From Streptomyces sp. HB132 (lineage in GTDB: Bacteria > Actinomycetota > Actinomycetes > Streptomycetales > Streptomycetaceae), in NCBI RefSeq assembly GCF_016909575.1, contig NZ_JAFBGA010000005.1, forward strand, positions 124,001 through 188,000: DNA of 64,000 bases. The letters are read 5' to 3'. Position 1 is the stretch's first letter. Every line of letters starts with the position of its first letter. Below are positions 1-9,921 of the stretch, one piece after another. The notes under the pieces are model-generated. The model had not been told where the DNA came from. It worked only from the letters and a program-made list of their open reading frames with translations, and ran no database searches. The translations under genes were made by a program, and so were the position numbers.

Positions 1-2260
1 CGGGAGCCGAGAAGACGCTGGCCGAGTTGTATCCCAAGTGCGGAAGGGCGGGCCAGCCCACGGGCTCGGGCTGGGTGCGATGGAAGTCCGCGGCCACAAG
101 CGTCGCCAGGTTGAAGTACGCCGCGCGGGTCTGCGTCCTCATCTTGGCCAGGTCGACCTCAGCTCCCGCAGAGAGGTGCTCGTCGAAGGGGATCACCACC
201 ACACCCCGGCAGCGGGCACGGAAGTGGGCGACCACGTCGTTCAGCTTGATGATCTTGCTGGTCTTGCGCGCTTCGGACACCACGGTGATGCTCCGCTGGA
301 CCAGGTCAGAGTATCCGTGGGCATTGAGCCAGTCCAGGGTGGTGCTCGCGCTGGCGGCGCCGTCCACACTGGAAGTGGCGACGACGATCAGCTGATCGGC
401 GAGGTCCAGGACGCCTCCCATCGCGCTGTGCAACAGGCCGGTGCCGGAGTCCGTGAGGATGATCGGATAGTGCTGTCCGAGGCAGCCGACGACCTGGCGG
501 TAGTCCTCGTCGTTGAACGCTGTGGACAGAGCGGGGTCCACGTCGTTGGCGAGGACCTCCAATCCGCTCGGGGACTGGGAGGTGTAGCGGCGTACCGCCA
601 TGTAGTTGGGCAGGTTCGGAATGTCGGCCACCAGGTCGCGGATGGTCGCGTTGGTCTCCCGGCGCACCCGGCGGCTGAGCGTGCCGGCGTCCGGGTTGGC
701 GTCGATGGCCACGACACGGTCCTGCCGTTCGGTCGCGAGCATCGCACCGAGGGCCGTCGTGGTGGTGGTCTTGCCGACCCCACCCTTCAGGCTGATGACT
801 GCGATCTTGTAGCAGTCCATCACCGGGGTGCGCAGTACGGCCAGCTTCTGCTGCCGTACGCGTTCGGCGCTCCGCCCGCCGATGCGCAGTTTCCTGAGCC
901 CTCCTCGAACGCCCCCTCTGTTACGCAGGAGGCGATCGGAGGAGAGCTCCACCGATGAGCTGTGTCCCAACGCGGCTCCATGCCCGGATCGGTCGAGCGC
1001 CGGAGGCATGTAGGCGCCTGCGGGCCGGTGGTTGACCGGTGGGCCGTCGGCGAACCTTGCCGGCTGGGCCGGCCCGGCGTACGGGCGTGACAGAGGCGCC
1101 CCGCCGGGGTGGTGGGCTGCGGGGGCGCCGCCGGAAGCCCGGGGGCCGTATTCATTGGGCAGGACTTCTTCCGCCGACCGCACCGACGGCATGGATTCTC
1201 TCGGCGCGGACATCTGGGGCTCGGTCGGGGCATACCGATCCGGCCCGTGACCTCCGAAGACATCCGGCCTGTCGTCCCCTCCGTCAGACGCAGGCATGCC
1301 GACGCTGATGTCACGGTCGTTAGTCATACTGTTCAGTCCTTTCGATGACCTTGAAGAGCTCTTGGGGACGGCTTCGGCGCGTCGGCGGCTGGATGCTTCC
1401 GCCATCGACCTACCTTGTTCATCGGGTCGGCGACGTGCATCTTCGCGGGGGGCGTCCTCGACTTCGGACTCGGACAGCTGCGACAGGCCGGCAGGAGGGT
1501 AGTTCTGGACCTCAGGAACAGCAGTCGTGTGCCTGTCGGTCGCTGCCGCGAGCCGATCAGGGGGTCGGCCCCCGAGCCTGTTGAGGCGTGCGGGTGGTCC
1601 GTGCCCGGAAGGGAGCAACTCCGGGGCATCGGCACCTTTCGGCCCACGTTCATTCGTGCTGCGGACATGAGAAGGCCTGGCGACCGGGCGAAGGCCTCTT
1701 CTGACGAGCATGCCGTTGCTGTCCACGAACAGTTCATGCTCCATGAACTGTTCCACGGTCAGCACCTGCTTCTCCCCGATAGGGGCGCGCGGTGGCTGCC
1801 TCCAGGCCGTGCCCTGCCCGTGGCCTCCCCACTCACGTGCTGTCAGTGCGCGGCGTTCGGCGTTCTCCATGGCCTGCTTCACGTCCGGTGGGATCTCGAT
1901 CCGGCTCCTCACCCGGTACCGTCCGGTCTCCAGATCGTCCGCACACTGCAACTGGACCTTTACGGGGCCCACAAAGGAATAGAGCTGCGATTCCGCGTAC
2001 TCGCGTACCTTTTCGACCAGCTCTTCACCGAGCATCACCAGGCACGTACTGTGCAGCTCGTGGTCGTCGCTGTTGAGTTCGACGACGAAGCTGTTGGGTA
2101 CGACGGTGCGGTCTTGGCTCCAGATTCTGGAATTGACGTCACACTCGCGCCGCAGCGCGCCGACGAACTCCAGGGGCTGGACCGCAGACTTGAAGGCTTT
2201 GGCGAAGGCGCCGTTCACCCATGCCTCGAAGCGCCGCTCCAGCTTGTTCAGCGTTCCCAC
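1..2260 (-). CDS. DUF3662 (FhaA N-domain-like) protein continuous with ParA/MinD-like ATPase, 3' end outside window
   Basis: One minus-strand frame stays open from GTG 2260 to the left edge (at least 753 codons). I read it codon by codon between about 1804 and 1327 and found no stop. The GTG is preceded by GGAAGG six bases upstream. Residues 1-120 resemble the DUF3662 domain of FhaA ([20 protein letters not shown], later [14 protein letters not shown] and [10 protein letters not shown]). A low-complexity Pro/Ser/Arg/Glu linker follows, then near residue 490 a deviant Walker A ([14 protein letters not shown]) and a MinD/ParA domain with [14 protein letters not shown] and [12 protein letters not shown]. 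FhaA normally carries an FHA domain after DUF3662; none is visible here. The ATPase part resembles MinD-like proteins of type VII secretion loci such as EspI, an analogy only. The frame could instead be two genes, because an internal ATG with a good ribosome site lies at 1327. Confidence 0.7.
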   Translation of the reverse strand, partial: MGTLNKLERRFEAWVNGAFAKAFKSAVQPLEFVGALRRECDVNSRIWSQDRTVVPNSFVVELNSDDHELHSTCLVMLGEELVEKVREYAESQLYSFVGPVKVQLQCADDLETGRYRVRSRIEIPPDVKQAMENAERRALTAREWGGHGQGTAWRQPPRAPIGEKQVLTVEQFMEHELFVDSNGMLVRRGLRPVARPSHVRSTNERGPKGADAPELLPSGHGPPARLNRLGGRPPDRLAAATDRHTTAVPEVQNYPPAGLSQLSESEVEDAPREDARRRPDEQGRSMAEASSRRRAEAVPKSSSRSSKGLNSMTNDRDISVGMPASDGGDDRPDVFGGHGPDRYAPTEPQMSAPRESMPSVRSAEEVLPNEYGPRASGGAPAAHHPGGAPLSRPYAGPAQPARFADGPPVNHRPAGAYMPPALDRSGHGAALGHSSSVELSSDRLLRNRGGVRGGLRKLRIGGRSAERVRQQKLAVLRTPVMDCYKIAVISLKGGVGKTTTTTALGAMLATERQDRVVAIDANPDAGTLSRRVRRETNATIRDLVADIPNLPNYMAVRRYTSQSPSGLEVLANDVDPALSTAFNDEDYRQVVGCLGQHYPIILTDSGTGLLHSAMGGVLDLADQLIVVATSSVDGAASASTTLDWLNAHGYSDLVQRSITVVSEARKTSKIIKLNDVVAHFRARCRGVVVIPFDEHLSAGAEVDLAKMRTQTRAAYFNLATLVAADFHRTQPEPVGWPALPHLGYNSASVFSAP
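1325..1343 (-). promoter_or_regulatory. Internal ribosome binding site and ATG before the ParA-like part
   Basis: GAAAGGA (1343-1337) lies nine bases before an ATG at 1327 that is in frame with the longer DUF3662 reading. In a second frame a TGA at 1335-1333 sits just before this ATG, as in a tightly spaced gene pair. The ATPase may therefore also be made on its own, or be a separate gene. Confidence 0.5.
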
Positions 2261-2909
2261 TGTCAGCCTTCCAGTACGGGTCGCCCGCCATTTGAGCGAA
2301 TGTGCGTTCACTGACTGGATCTTTTTAGCCAGATTTCGCCAGCCACTGCGGTGTGTCTCATCGATTCACCCGATCGTCTCCGCAGTAGCCCGCTTCGGCC
2401 CATGCCTGCCCCGTAGGGGGCCTGTGCGGAGGCGGGATCCGGCCCGGAGCCGCGCGTCGGGCGGGGCATGCGGAAGTGGCCGCCGCCTGACGAGTTGCGT
2501 GGCACGACAAGCGGTGGGGGGAGCCCGGACACAGCGTTCGGGATCCGCGGAGCGGCAGGTCACGGCTGGTCAGCCGGGCGCCGGACCGATCCGGCGCCCG
2601 GGGCTCGGTGCTCGCCTGGGCTTCATGGCTCACCGCACCAGGTGGGGTGCCGGTGAGTCGGAGTCACGAGCAGGCTCCAGCCCTGCGGCGGGTTCCGTAT
2701 CCCGCGGCGTACGCGGGTACGGCCGACAGTTGCCGGATGTGGTCGAGTCGGGGCTCCTTCTACGCAACCCCCGCAGGCCCGCCTCGGACATGGGACCGTC
2801 GCCCAGGCGCACGAGTGCCGTTGGTAGGCCGGTGCGCTGGGAGGTCGGGCCGTGCGACGATCGTGGTCAGCGGCCGGGGAACCGCCGGAGTTCCCGAGGA
2901 CGGAGCCAG
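2261..2909. other. Intergenic region, 649 bp, between divergent genes
   Basis: I see no convincing gene or RNA here. It must hold the promoters of the leftward DUF3662-ParA gene and the rightward proline-rich gene. Open frames present have poor codon use and no recognisable motifs. Confidence 0.5.
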
Positions 2910-3497
2910 ATGAAGGACGACGAGATACGTTCGCGCTTCGACGGCCGTGGCCGTGTCGTGCTGCTGCCCGGCCACGCATCCGCGCCGAGGCAACGCCGGA
3001 TCGAGGAGATCGCCCGCGCCCTCGGCTATCGGCTTCTCACCACCGAGAGTCTGGGCAGCGCCGGCGTCCGGCTCGTCTACGAGCGTGATGACGGCCCGCT
3101 CGCGCGACGCCGGACCGAACTGACCATTGCCCGACTGCGCGCGGGAGGACCACTGCTGCCCGCGATGGAGCCGCCTCCGCCCCCACCGCCGGGCCCGCCG
3201 CCGACGGCCCCGGCACAGCGTCGGACCCGGCAGCCGGTACGGCCTCCGTCGGAGCCACCGCCTACCCCCGCGGCAGCGCCGGCCGGACCACGCGTTCCTC
3301 CCCCGCCGCCGTACCCGCCGCTCCCGCCCTCCGCCACCCCCAACGCCCTTCGGCGTCGTTCCCCTCCAAGAGATTCCGCGTCGTGGCCGGGCGGGCCGGC
3401 CGATCGGGCGTGGGCGCTCAAAGGCGCCGCCGAGACCTCGCGCACATGGTCGAACCCGTCTCGGCGGGGTTCGGACACCTCCTCTGCCTGGTGGTGA
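2910..3497 (+). CDS. Proline-rich protein of unknown function
   Basis: The ATG at 2910 follows GGAG about five bases upstream and gives 195 residues. Residues 1-75 form a compact charged region (MKDDEIRSRFDGRGRVVLLP, later IEEIARALGYRLLTT) that could be a small alpha/beta domain. From about residue 85 the protein is dominated by prolines (runs such as PPPPPPPGPPP) and then a Ser/Arg/Trp tail ending in WW. There is no signal peptide or membrane segment. It is divergent from the DUF3662-ParA gene, and such extensions often mediate protein contacts; a partnership is inference only. A longer in-frame reading upstream (from 2073) is rejected because it lies antisense to the DUF3662 domain. I do not recognise the family. 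Confidence 0.6.
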   Translation: MKDDEIRSRFDGRGRVVLLPGHASAPRQRRIEEIARALGYRLLTTESLGSAGVRLVYERDDGPLARRRTELTIARLRAGGPLLPAMEPPPPPPPGPPPTAPAQRRTRQPVRPPSEPPPTPAAAPAGPRVPPPPPYPPLPPSATPNALRRRSPPRDSASWPGGPADRAWALKGAAETSRTWSNPSRRGSDTSSAWW

Positions 3498-3545
3498 GTC
3501 CGCGGTTCCCGGACGGTTCGGACGGCGGGAGGCACTGTTGCGGAG

Positions 3546-4868
3546 TTACCGACCGCGCGCGCCCAGGCCGCGGGCACGCCGGCTCGGCGCGGGAACCATG
3601 CGTACGAGGCCGCGCACCACGGTGTCGATCAGGTCGTCGGACGGTGCGTCGGTTCCGTGCGTCAGCAGTCGGGCGAGGGTGTGCACCAGAGCGGGTGAGG
3701 CCATGACGCGGCGGTTGAGGAGCGGTCGGTAACCGTAGCGGGCGAACACCAGGTCGGCGACGGTGTTGCCGAGCCGGTAGTAACGGCCCCAGCGGCGGTT
3801 CACCTCGCTCACGTACTGGTGCAGAACCTGCTCACGCCCGAGGCCGGTGGGGCGGTGCAGAGCGAGAGCCACGGTCTCGGCGGCGACCTCCCCCGCCTCC
3901 ATGGCCTGGACGATGCCCTCACCGCTCCATGGGCTGACCATGCCGCCGCTGTCACCGACCAGGAGCAGCCCTCGACGGTACTGCGGCCGACGGTTGAACC
4001 CCATGGGAAGCGCGGCGCTGCGCAGCGGCGAGTCGGCGTTCTCCTCCCGCAGTTCCGAGTGCGCCGGCATCCGGGTCAGCCACTGCTCCATGGTGGCCCT
4101 CAGGTCGACCGCTCCGTGACCGCGGTGCGGCAGAGCGCCCAGGCCCACATTCACGCGGCCGTCACCGAGCGGGAAGATCCATCCGTATCCCGGCAGGTCA
4201 CGTCCGGTTCGGGAACAGAGGAGATCGGCCCAGAGTTCGAGGTAGGGGTCGTTGGTGCGGGCCTCGCTGCGGTAATAGCGGCGAGCGGCGGTGGCCATCG
4301 GCTTGCCCGGGTCCCGCTCCAGGCCCATGGCCAGGGCGGTTCGGGCGGAGGCACCGTCGGCGGCGATCACGACGGGGGCGCGGAAGTTCACCGGCCGCCT
4401 GTCGGCTCCCGCCAGGGCGCTCACGCCGACGATGCGTCCGGCCCGGTCGGTCAGAGGCCCTGTCGCCTTCGTCTCCAGGCACAGCCGCGCCCCGGCGGCC
4501 ACGGCCTGACGGGCCAGGATGTCGTCGAAGTCGTGCCGGGAGCGGGTGAGACCGAAGTCCGGGTGGTTGCCCGAGCGGGGCCAGTCGATGTGTACCTGCC
4601 GTCCTCCGCACACCCACCGCATCCCCTTGGTGCGCGTCCAGCCCGGAGCATCGATGTCGACACCCATGCGTACGAGTTGCTGAACGCCTCGCGGGGTGAG
4701 GCCGTCCCCGCACACCTTGTCCCGGGGGAAGGTGCCCTTCTCGAGCAGCAGTACGTCCACACCGGCCCTAGCAAGGTACAGCGCCGCGGCCGACCCTGCG
4801 GGCCCCGCGCCCACCACGATCGCCTGCGCCCGATGGTCGCCGGTACCCGCCTCTTCGTCTGACTCCAC
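3546..4868 (-). CDS. Geranylgeranyl reductase family FAD-dependent oxidoreductase
   Basis: The protein is 440 residues from GTG 4868, with GAGGAG eight bases upstream. Residues 15-45 hold the Rossmann FAD motif (VVGAGPAGSAAALYLARAGV) followed by the acidic LLEKG. DKVCGDGLTPRGV matches the conserved segment of geranylgeranyl/digeranylgeranyl-glycerophospholipid reductases, and LLVGDSGGMVSPWSGEGI near residue 300 is the second FAD motif (GD). The family saturates isoprenoid chains, for example of menaquinone or geranylgeranyl lipids, at the membrane face using reduced flavin. The C-terminus is basic (SRRARGLGARGR). It stands alone, convergent with the proline-rich gene; the substrate cannot be told from sequence. 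Confidence 0.88.
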   Translation of the reverse strand: MESDEEAGTGDHRAQAIVVGAGPAGSAAALYLARAGVDVLLLEKGTFPRDKVCGDGLTPRGVQQLVRMGVDIDAPGWTRTKGMRWVCGGRQVHIDWPRSGNHPDFGLTRSRHDFDDILARQAVAAGARLCLETKATGPLTDRAGRIVGVSALAGADRRPVNFRAPVVIAADGASARTALAMGLERDPGKPMATAARRYYRSEARTNDPYLELWADLLCSRTGRDLPGYGWIFPLGDGRVNVGLGALPHRGHGAVDLRATMEQWLTRMPAHSELREENADSPLRSAALPMGFNRRPQYRRGLLLVGDSGGMVSPWSGEGIVQAMEAGEVAAETVALALHRPTGLGREQVLHQYVSEVNRRWGRYYRLGNTVADLVFARYGYRPLLNRRVMASPALVHTLARLLTHGTDAPSDDLIDTVVRGLVRMVPAPSRRARGLGARGR

Positions 4869-5350
4869 TTGCTGACTCCTCGATGAGAGGGGCTGATCAG
4901 GGAATCCGACGTGTCGCCGGCCCTGCGGATCGTCCCGCAGGCCTGTCTGCCGACCTGCTCATCGAACACCTACCCGGCTCGGGCCAGGAGCACCCCCCGG
5001 GGCAGGGGTGGTGAAAACGGGTTACCGGCCGCGGCTGGGTGCGACTTCCGCAGGCCGGGCGGTATCCATCAGAATGACGTCGTGGCTGCCGGGTGCCCTC
5101 CGGTGGAGCGGCGTTCGCGCGGCAGGGGGCCGGGGCCGTGGAGGCGAAATGTCGCCTCGCGCCTTCGCATCGGGCCGTGACGCTCGCGATGAGGGCGCGG
5201 ATTGTGTGCGAGACAGATTGCTCGGGTGTCCCAGTGACCGTGCTCGGTAGGGGCTGTCCGCACCGCTGCACGTGTTTGCAGCGGGTGATTGCCGGTGACC
5301 AGGCCCTCGGGTCGTGCTTCCCGGGGGCCTGGGCGACCTCGGCTGCGGGA
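4869..5350. other. Intergenic region, 482 bp
   Basis: No gene is supported. It holds the leader of the flavoprotein gene and, at its right side (5301-5330), the hairpin that probably ends the cold-shock transcript. Confidence 0.5.
5301..5330 (-). terminator. Probable terminator of the cold-shock gene
   Basis: AGGCCCTCGGG (5301-5311) pairs with CCCGGGGGCCT (5320-5330) with one mismatch, 20 bp downstream of the cold-shock stop codon. There is no U tract, which is common in Streptomyces. Confidence 0.5.
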
Positions 5351-6430
<1,080 letters not shown>

Positions 6431-7048
6431 ATGTCCGAAAACACTCCTACATCCGGCATCAGCGCAGACTACGCACAACGGATCACAGATGACCTTGAGG
6501 CGAACCGAAGTGAGCAGGACCGGGCGCGCGCCGAGCTGACCCGCCTGCAGGGCGAACTCGTCCAGCTTGAGGAGGGTGAGCAGATCCTGGTCAAGATGCA
6601 AGAGGTACTGGGACGTACCGGTAAGCCGGCCGCGGGCAAGGGCAAGGGCAAGGGCCGCAAGGCGGCGGTGTCCGTACCCGCCGCGCGTCGCGCCAAGGGC
6701 AGGACGGCATCCCGGAAGGGAGTGGAGGGGGCGAAGCCCCGGACCCGCACCGGCCAGAAGGCGCAGACCTCGGCCGGAGTGACCGCGGCCCCGAAGGGGG
6801 CCGGCGAGCCGACCTGGCGCACGCTGGTCACCGGATTCCTCGCGGACCAGAGGGAGCCGAAGTCCGCCGCCGAGGTGACCGCGGCCCTGACCGAAGCTCA
6901 CCCGCAGCGCGCCACGCAGGTGGCCGTGGTGCGCAACACCCTGGAACAAGGGGTCGCGCACGGGCTGCTGGAACGCTCCAAGCAGGGACGCTCCGTCTAC
7001 TACAGCCCCGTCTCGGCCGCGGTCACAGCCGGGGCGCCCGCCGAGTAG
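6431..7048 (+). CDS. Coiled-coil / basic linker / winged-helix-like protein
   Basis: 205 residues from ATG 6431, preceded by GAGGA. Residues 10-60 are a heptad-rich coiled coil (RITDDLEANRSEQDRARAEL). Residues 60-120 are Lys/Arg/Ala/Gly-rich (GKGKGKGRKAA), like histone H1 or HU-tail linkers. Residues 125-195 look like a winged helix (AAEVTAALTEAHPQRATQVA, then HGLLERSKQGRSVYYSP with the expected wing). This architecture suggests a dimeric DNA-binding protein that also coats DNA through its basic linker. I do not know a characterised member, and regulatory targets are unknown. It follows an unusually long intergenic region. Confidence 0.75.
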   Translation: MSENTPTSGISADYAQRITDDLEANRSEQDRARAELTRLQGELVQLEEGEQILVKMQEVLGRTGKPAAGKGKGKGRKAAVSVPAARRAKGRTASRKGVEGAKPRTRTGQKAQTSAGVTAAPKGAGEPTWRTLVTGFLADQREPKSAAEVTAALTEAHPQRATQVAVVRNTLEQGVAHGLLERSKQGRSVYYSPVSAAVTAGAPAE

Positions 7049-7436
7049 CTGCAGCGCGGAACAGTGGAGCCCTCCGGACAGCCCGGCTCGCTCCGGGCCA
7101 TGTGAAGTGGCCGGACGTCAGGACTGCGGCCCCGGCGGCCGAGCGGGTGAGCACCGCAAGCTCCGTCGGTCGCATTGTCATCGCGCGTTCGGCACTCGTC
7201 CCGGTTCGCCGGCCGGACCACAGGGCCACCGTCGACGCGAGTGAGTTGCATTCGACCGGGAATCGGTCACCGCGCACGGTGAGGGCCTCCGGGGACGGGT
7301 GCCTCCCGAAAGGTCGCACAAGCGCGTCGCCCGTCGCCCTGGCCGTCGGTCAACCACCTGCGCGCACGGTGCACAGACCTGCCAGTTCCTCCGCGGCCGG
7401 GCTTCACGACAGGCCGGAGTCATGATGACTCCGGGT
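7049..7436. other. Intergenic region, 388 bp, between convergent genes
   Basis: Nothing coding is convincing. It lies between the 3' ends of the H1-like gene and the esterase gene, so it probably carries only transcription ends. Confidence 0.45.
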
Positions 7437-8309
7437 TCAGCCGGCGTTCGTGCGGGTGCGGACGGCGTCAGCGAGTGCGCGGCCGATGGCCTTGGACCCG
7501 CCCGCGTTGGGATGCAGCGGGGTTGCGGTGTGGGTGGGGACGAGGCCCTCGGTGTACCGGTCGGCGGGGGCCGCACACGAGTCATGGCCTACGCCGAGCG
7601 AGTAGGTGTCCACGAAGGTCACGTCGTGCTGCCGGGCCGTCGCCCTCAGTGCGGCGCTGAGGTGGTCGACCGCGCCCTGGACGTAGTCGGCGTCGACGTC
7701 CCAGATGGGCTGGGTGGGGAAGCAGCCGCCCGGGCGGATGTAGTTCCCGTAGCCGACGACGAACACTTCGGCGTGCGGTGCCCGCTGCCGGATCCGGTGC
7801 AGGACGACGGAGAACTCAGGCACCCACGCGTCGATGCCGGCCTTCACGATGTCGACGCCGCCTTTCGTGTTCCTGGCCGCACAACTGGTACCGACGGGTT
7901 TGGGCAACAGGTTGACGCATCCCAGCGCGGCGGCGACAAGTCCTGTGTCGTTGCCGCCGATCGTGATGCTGACGACATCGGTATCCTCCGTCACGGCATC
8001 GAACTGGGGTTTGGTACCCGGGTGCTGGGAGGTACTGAGGTGCTCGACCGTCGCGGCGGAGCAGCTGACGTCGGTGAGCCTGGCGCCCATAGCCTCGGCC
8101 GCCCTGTGCGGGTAGTCCGCCAGGGACCGCAGACACAAGGGATTCGAGGAGTCTGCCGGCAGTACGAGCGGGGCGGCGGCGAACGAGTCCCCCAGAGCCA
8201 CGTAGTCGAGGGGCTCGGTGGTCACGGCGGCAGCCGGTGCCGTGACGGTCGCAGCCAGGGCTGTCGCAGCCACTGCGGATGTGAGCGCGTGGTGCAGGCC
8301 GAGCTTCAT
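7437..8309 (-). CDS. Secreted SGNH/GDSL-family esterase or lipase
   Basis: 290 residues from ATG 8309, which has AAGGAG six bases upstream; the longer frame to 8813 is antisense noise. Residues 1-28 form a signal peptide (hydrophobic AVAATALAATVTAPAAA). The four SGNH blocks are visible: VALGDSFAAAP with nucleophile Ser42, a glycine in the second block, SITIGGNDTG with the conserved Asn, and PLHPNAGG with the catalytic His near the C-terminus. Six cysteines suggest disulfides, as in the secreted Streptomyces lipase family. Substrate is probably a short- or medium-chain ester outside the cell; the exact substrate is unknown. Confidence 0.92.
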   Translation of the reverse strand: MKLGLHHALTSAVAATALAATVTAPAAAVTTEPLDYVALGDSFAAAPLVLPADSSNPLCLRSLADYPHRAAEAMGARLTDVSCSAATVEHLSTSQHPGTKPQFDAVTEDTDVVSITIGGNDTGLVAAALGCVNLLPKPVGTSCAARNTKGGVDIVKAGIDAWVPEFSVVLHRIRQRAPHAEVFVVGYGNYIRPGGCFPTQPIWDVDADYVQGAVDHLSAALRATARQHDVTFVDTYSLGVGHDSCAAPADRYTEGLVPTHTATPLHPNAGGSKAIGRALADAVRTRTNAG

Positions 8310-8833
8310 GTGCGGCTCCTTGGACGTGCGTACGGAGGTGTTGCGGACGCGCCGAGGGCGACCGGCCTCAGGGACGGGTGACGCGAAGGCGGGCTGTGAG
8401 GCACGGGTGGACGAGCCTGTCTGCCGGTCGGTGAGTCTGTGATGCGGGTACATCATGTCGTTCACCGGCGCCCTGCTCCCGGTAGGGAGAACAGCATTCC
8501 GAGAGGTGGTGCGTGTCCGCGTACGACGCCGACGGGATCTCCGGCGACGCGGACAGCCTGCATCAGTCCCGGCCGGCATCCGTCCACCGGCCGCGGAGAG
8601 CGGTCTCCCGGAACGGCTCACTGCCCGACTCCCGGTCCATCGGATGCGGCCGGGCGACCAGGCACGCATGATCCTGCGCGGTATCGGCGACACCGCGCAG
8701 GGGCCGACGAGGGCTCGGTCCGAGCGTCCGGGCAGGGCGGAGTGCCTCGGTGCGGGGTCTCGTACGGGAGGCGGCGATCGGGTGAACCCCGCCCGGCGGG
8801 GAATAGCGGGCACGCATCGATGTTGACGTCACC
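8310..8833. other. Intergenic region, 524 bp, between divergent genes
   Basis: No supported gene. It must contain the leftward promoter of the esterase and the rightward promoter of the F420 enzyme. Confidence 0.45.
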
Positions 8834-9724
8834 ATGGCTTCTGAGACGCGTGGGACTTTCGGACGGATCGGCATCTGGAGCGGCGCCCTGCACGGGTCGC
8901 GAACGGACGAGGCGGGTAGACACGCGATCGCGGAAGCGGCGGCCGAGCTCGAGGAGCTGAGGTACGGCACGCTCTGGATCGGCGGCAGCCCGTCGGTGGA
9001 GGACGCCGCAGCCGTGGTGGCCGCCACCCGCGCGGTCACCGTGGCCACAGGAATCCTGAGCATCTGGGACCATCCGGCCGAGGAGGTGGCGGCGGGGGTC
9101 GCCGCGATCGACGCGAGCGCACGCGGGCGGTTCGTACTCGGCCTGGGCGTCAGCCACAGCCCGATGGTGCCGCAGTACACGAAGCCGTACAGCGCCATGG
9201 TGACCTATCTCGACGTACTCGACGCCGCGGCACCGCCGGTGGGGTCCGGACACCGGGTCCTCGCCGCGCTCGGGCCGAAGATGCTGCGACTCGCCACCGA
9301 CCGCGCGCTGGGCGCGCACCCCTATCTCGTCACCGCCGAACACACCGCGGAGGCACGTACGGCACTCGGTCCCGACGCGCTCCTCGCCCCGGAGCTGTCG
9401 GTCGTCCTCGACACCGACGCCGACCGGGCCCGCACCACCGCGCGGGCCATGCTGGCCCTGTACCTGCAGTTGCCGAACTACACGGCCAACTTGTTGCGCC
9501 TCGGGTTCACCGAGGACGACTTCGCCGGCGGTGGCAGCATCCGTCTCCTGGATGCCCTGTTCGCCCTGGGCGACGCCGAACGCGTGAGGGCACGGACCCA
9601 GGAGTTCTTCGACGCCGGCGCCGACCATGTGGCGCTGCAGGTCCTCACCGCCGACGAGGGTGGCAGCGGCCTTCCGCGGACCGAATGGCGTGAGCTGGCC
9701 GGGGCGTTGGCCGACGAACTGTAG
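8834..9724 (+). CDS. LLM-class F420-dependent oxidoreductase
   Basis: 296 residues of a luciferase-like TIM barrel. Recognisable pieces are FGRIGIWSGAL at the N-terminus, LRYGTLWIGGSPS, ATGILSIWDHPAEEVA and RFVLGLGVSHS, which match the MSMEG_4141-type subfamily of probable F420-dependent enzymes. The C-terminus has GADHVALQVL. F420 use is a family inference, since FMN-dependent relatives exist. No clear ribosome site precedes ATG 8834, so the start is the first plausible methionine and translation may be leaderless. The gene stands alone and ends in a palindromic hairpin. Confidence 0.85.
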   Translation: MASETRGTFGRIGIWSGALHGSRTDEAGRHAIAEAAAELEELRYGTLWIGGSPSVEDAAAVVAATRAVTVATGILSIWDHPAEEVAAGVAAIDASARGRFVLGLGVSHSPMVPQYTKPYSAMVTYLDVLDAAAPPVGSGHRVLAALGPKMLRLATDRALGAHPYLVTAEHTAEARTALGPDALLAPELSVVLDTDADRARTTARAMLALYLQLPNYTANLLRLGFTEDDFAGGGSIRLLDALFALGDAERVRARTQEFFDAGADHVALQVLTADEGGSGLPRTEWRELAGALADEL

Positions 9725-9756
9725 CCCGCAGTCCACGGCGGCGGGTGGGCCGCAGC

Positions 9757-9774
9757 GCACCGTCCGGACGGTGC
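9757..9774 (+). terminator. Palindromic hairpin after the F420 enzyme
   Basis: An 18-bp perfect palindrome, GCACCGTCCGGACGGTGC, starts 33 bp after the stop codon. It can fold with a CCGG loop and probably ends transcription. Confidence 0.5.
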
Positions 9775-9921
9775 ACCGAGCCGGCCTCTCGGCTTCAGGC
9801 GGCGCAGTGGGCAAAAAGTGTGGGCCTCCTCCCCCGCCCGTGAGTGACGTCGCCCGCCGCCCGTTCGGCACGGAGCCTGCGCGAGAGGCAGCCCGACGGT
9901 CGCGCAGAGGCCGGCTCGGCG

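Noticed and set aside
2630..2720. tRNA-like sequence upstream of the proline-rich gene
   Set aside because: A GGGTTCCGTATCCCG stem-loop recalls a T arm, but the invariant TTCRA is missing and no cloverleaf forms.
2073..3497. A longer plus-strand gene starting at 2073
   Set aside because: Its first part lies antisense to the DUF3662 domain; only the part from ATG 2910, with its own ribosome site, looks coding.
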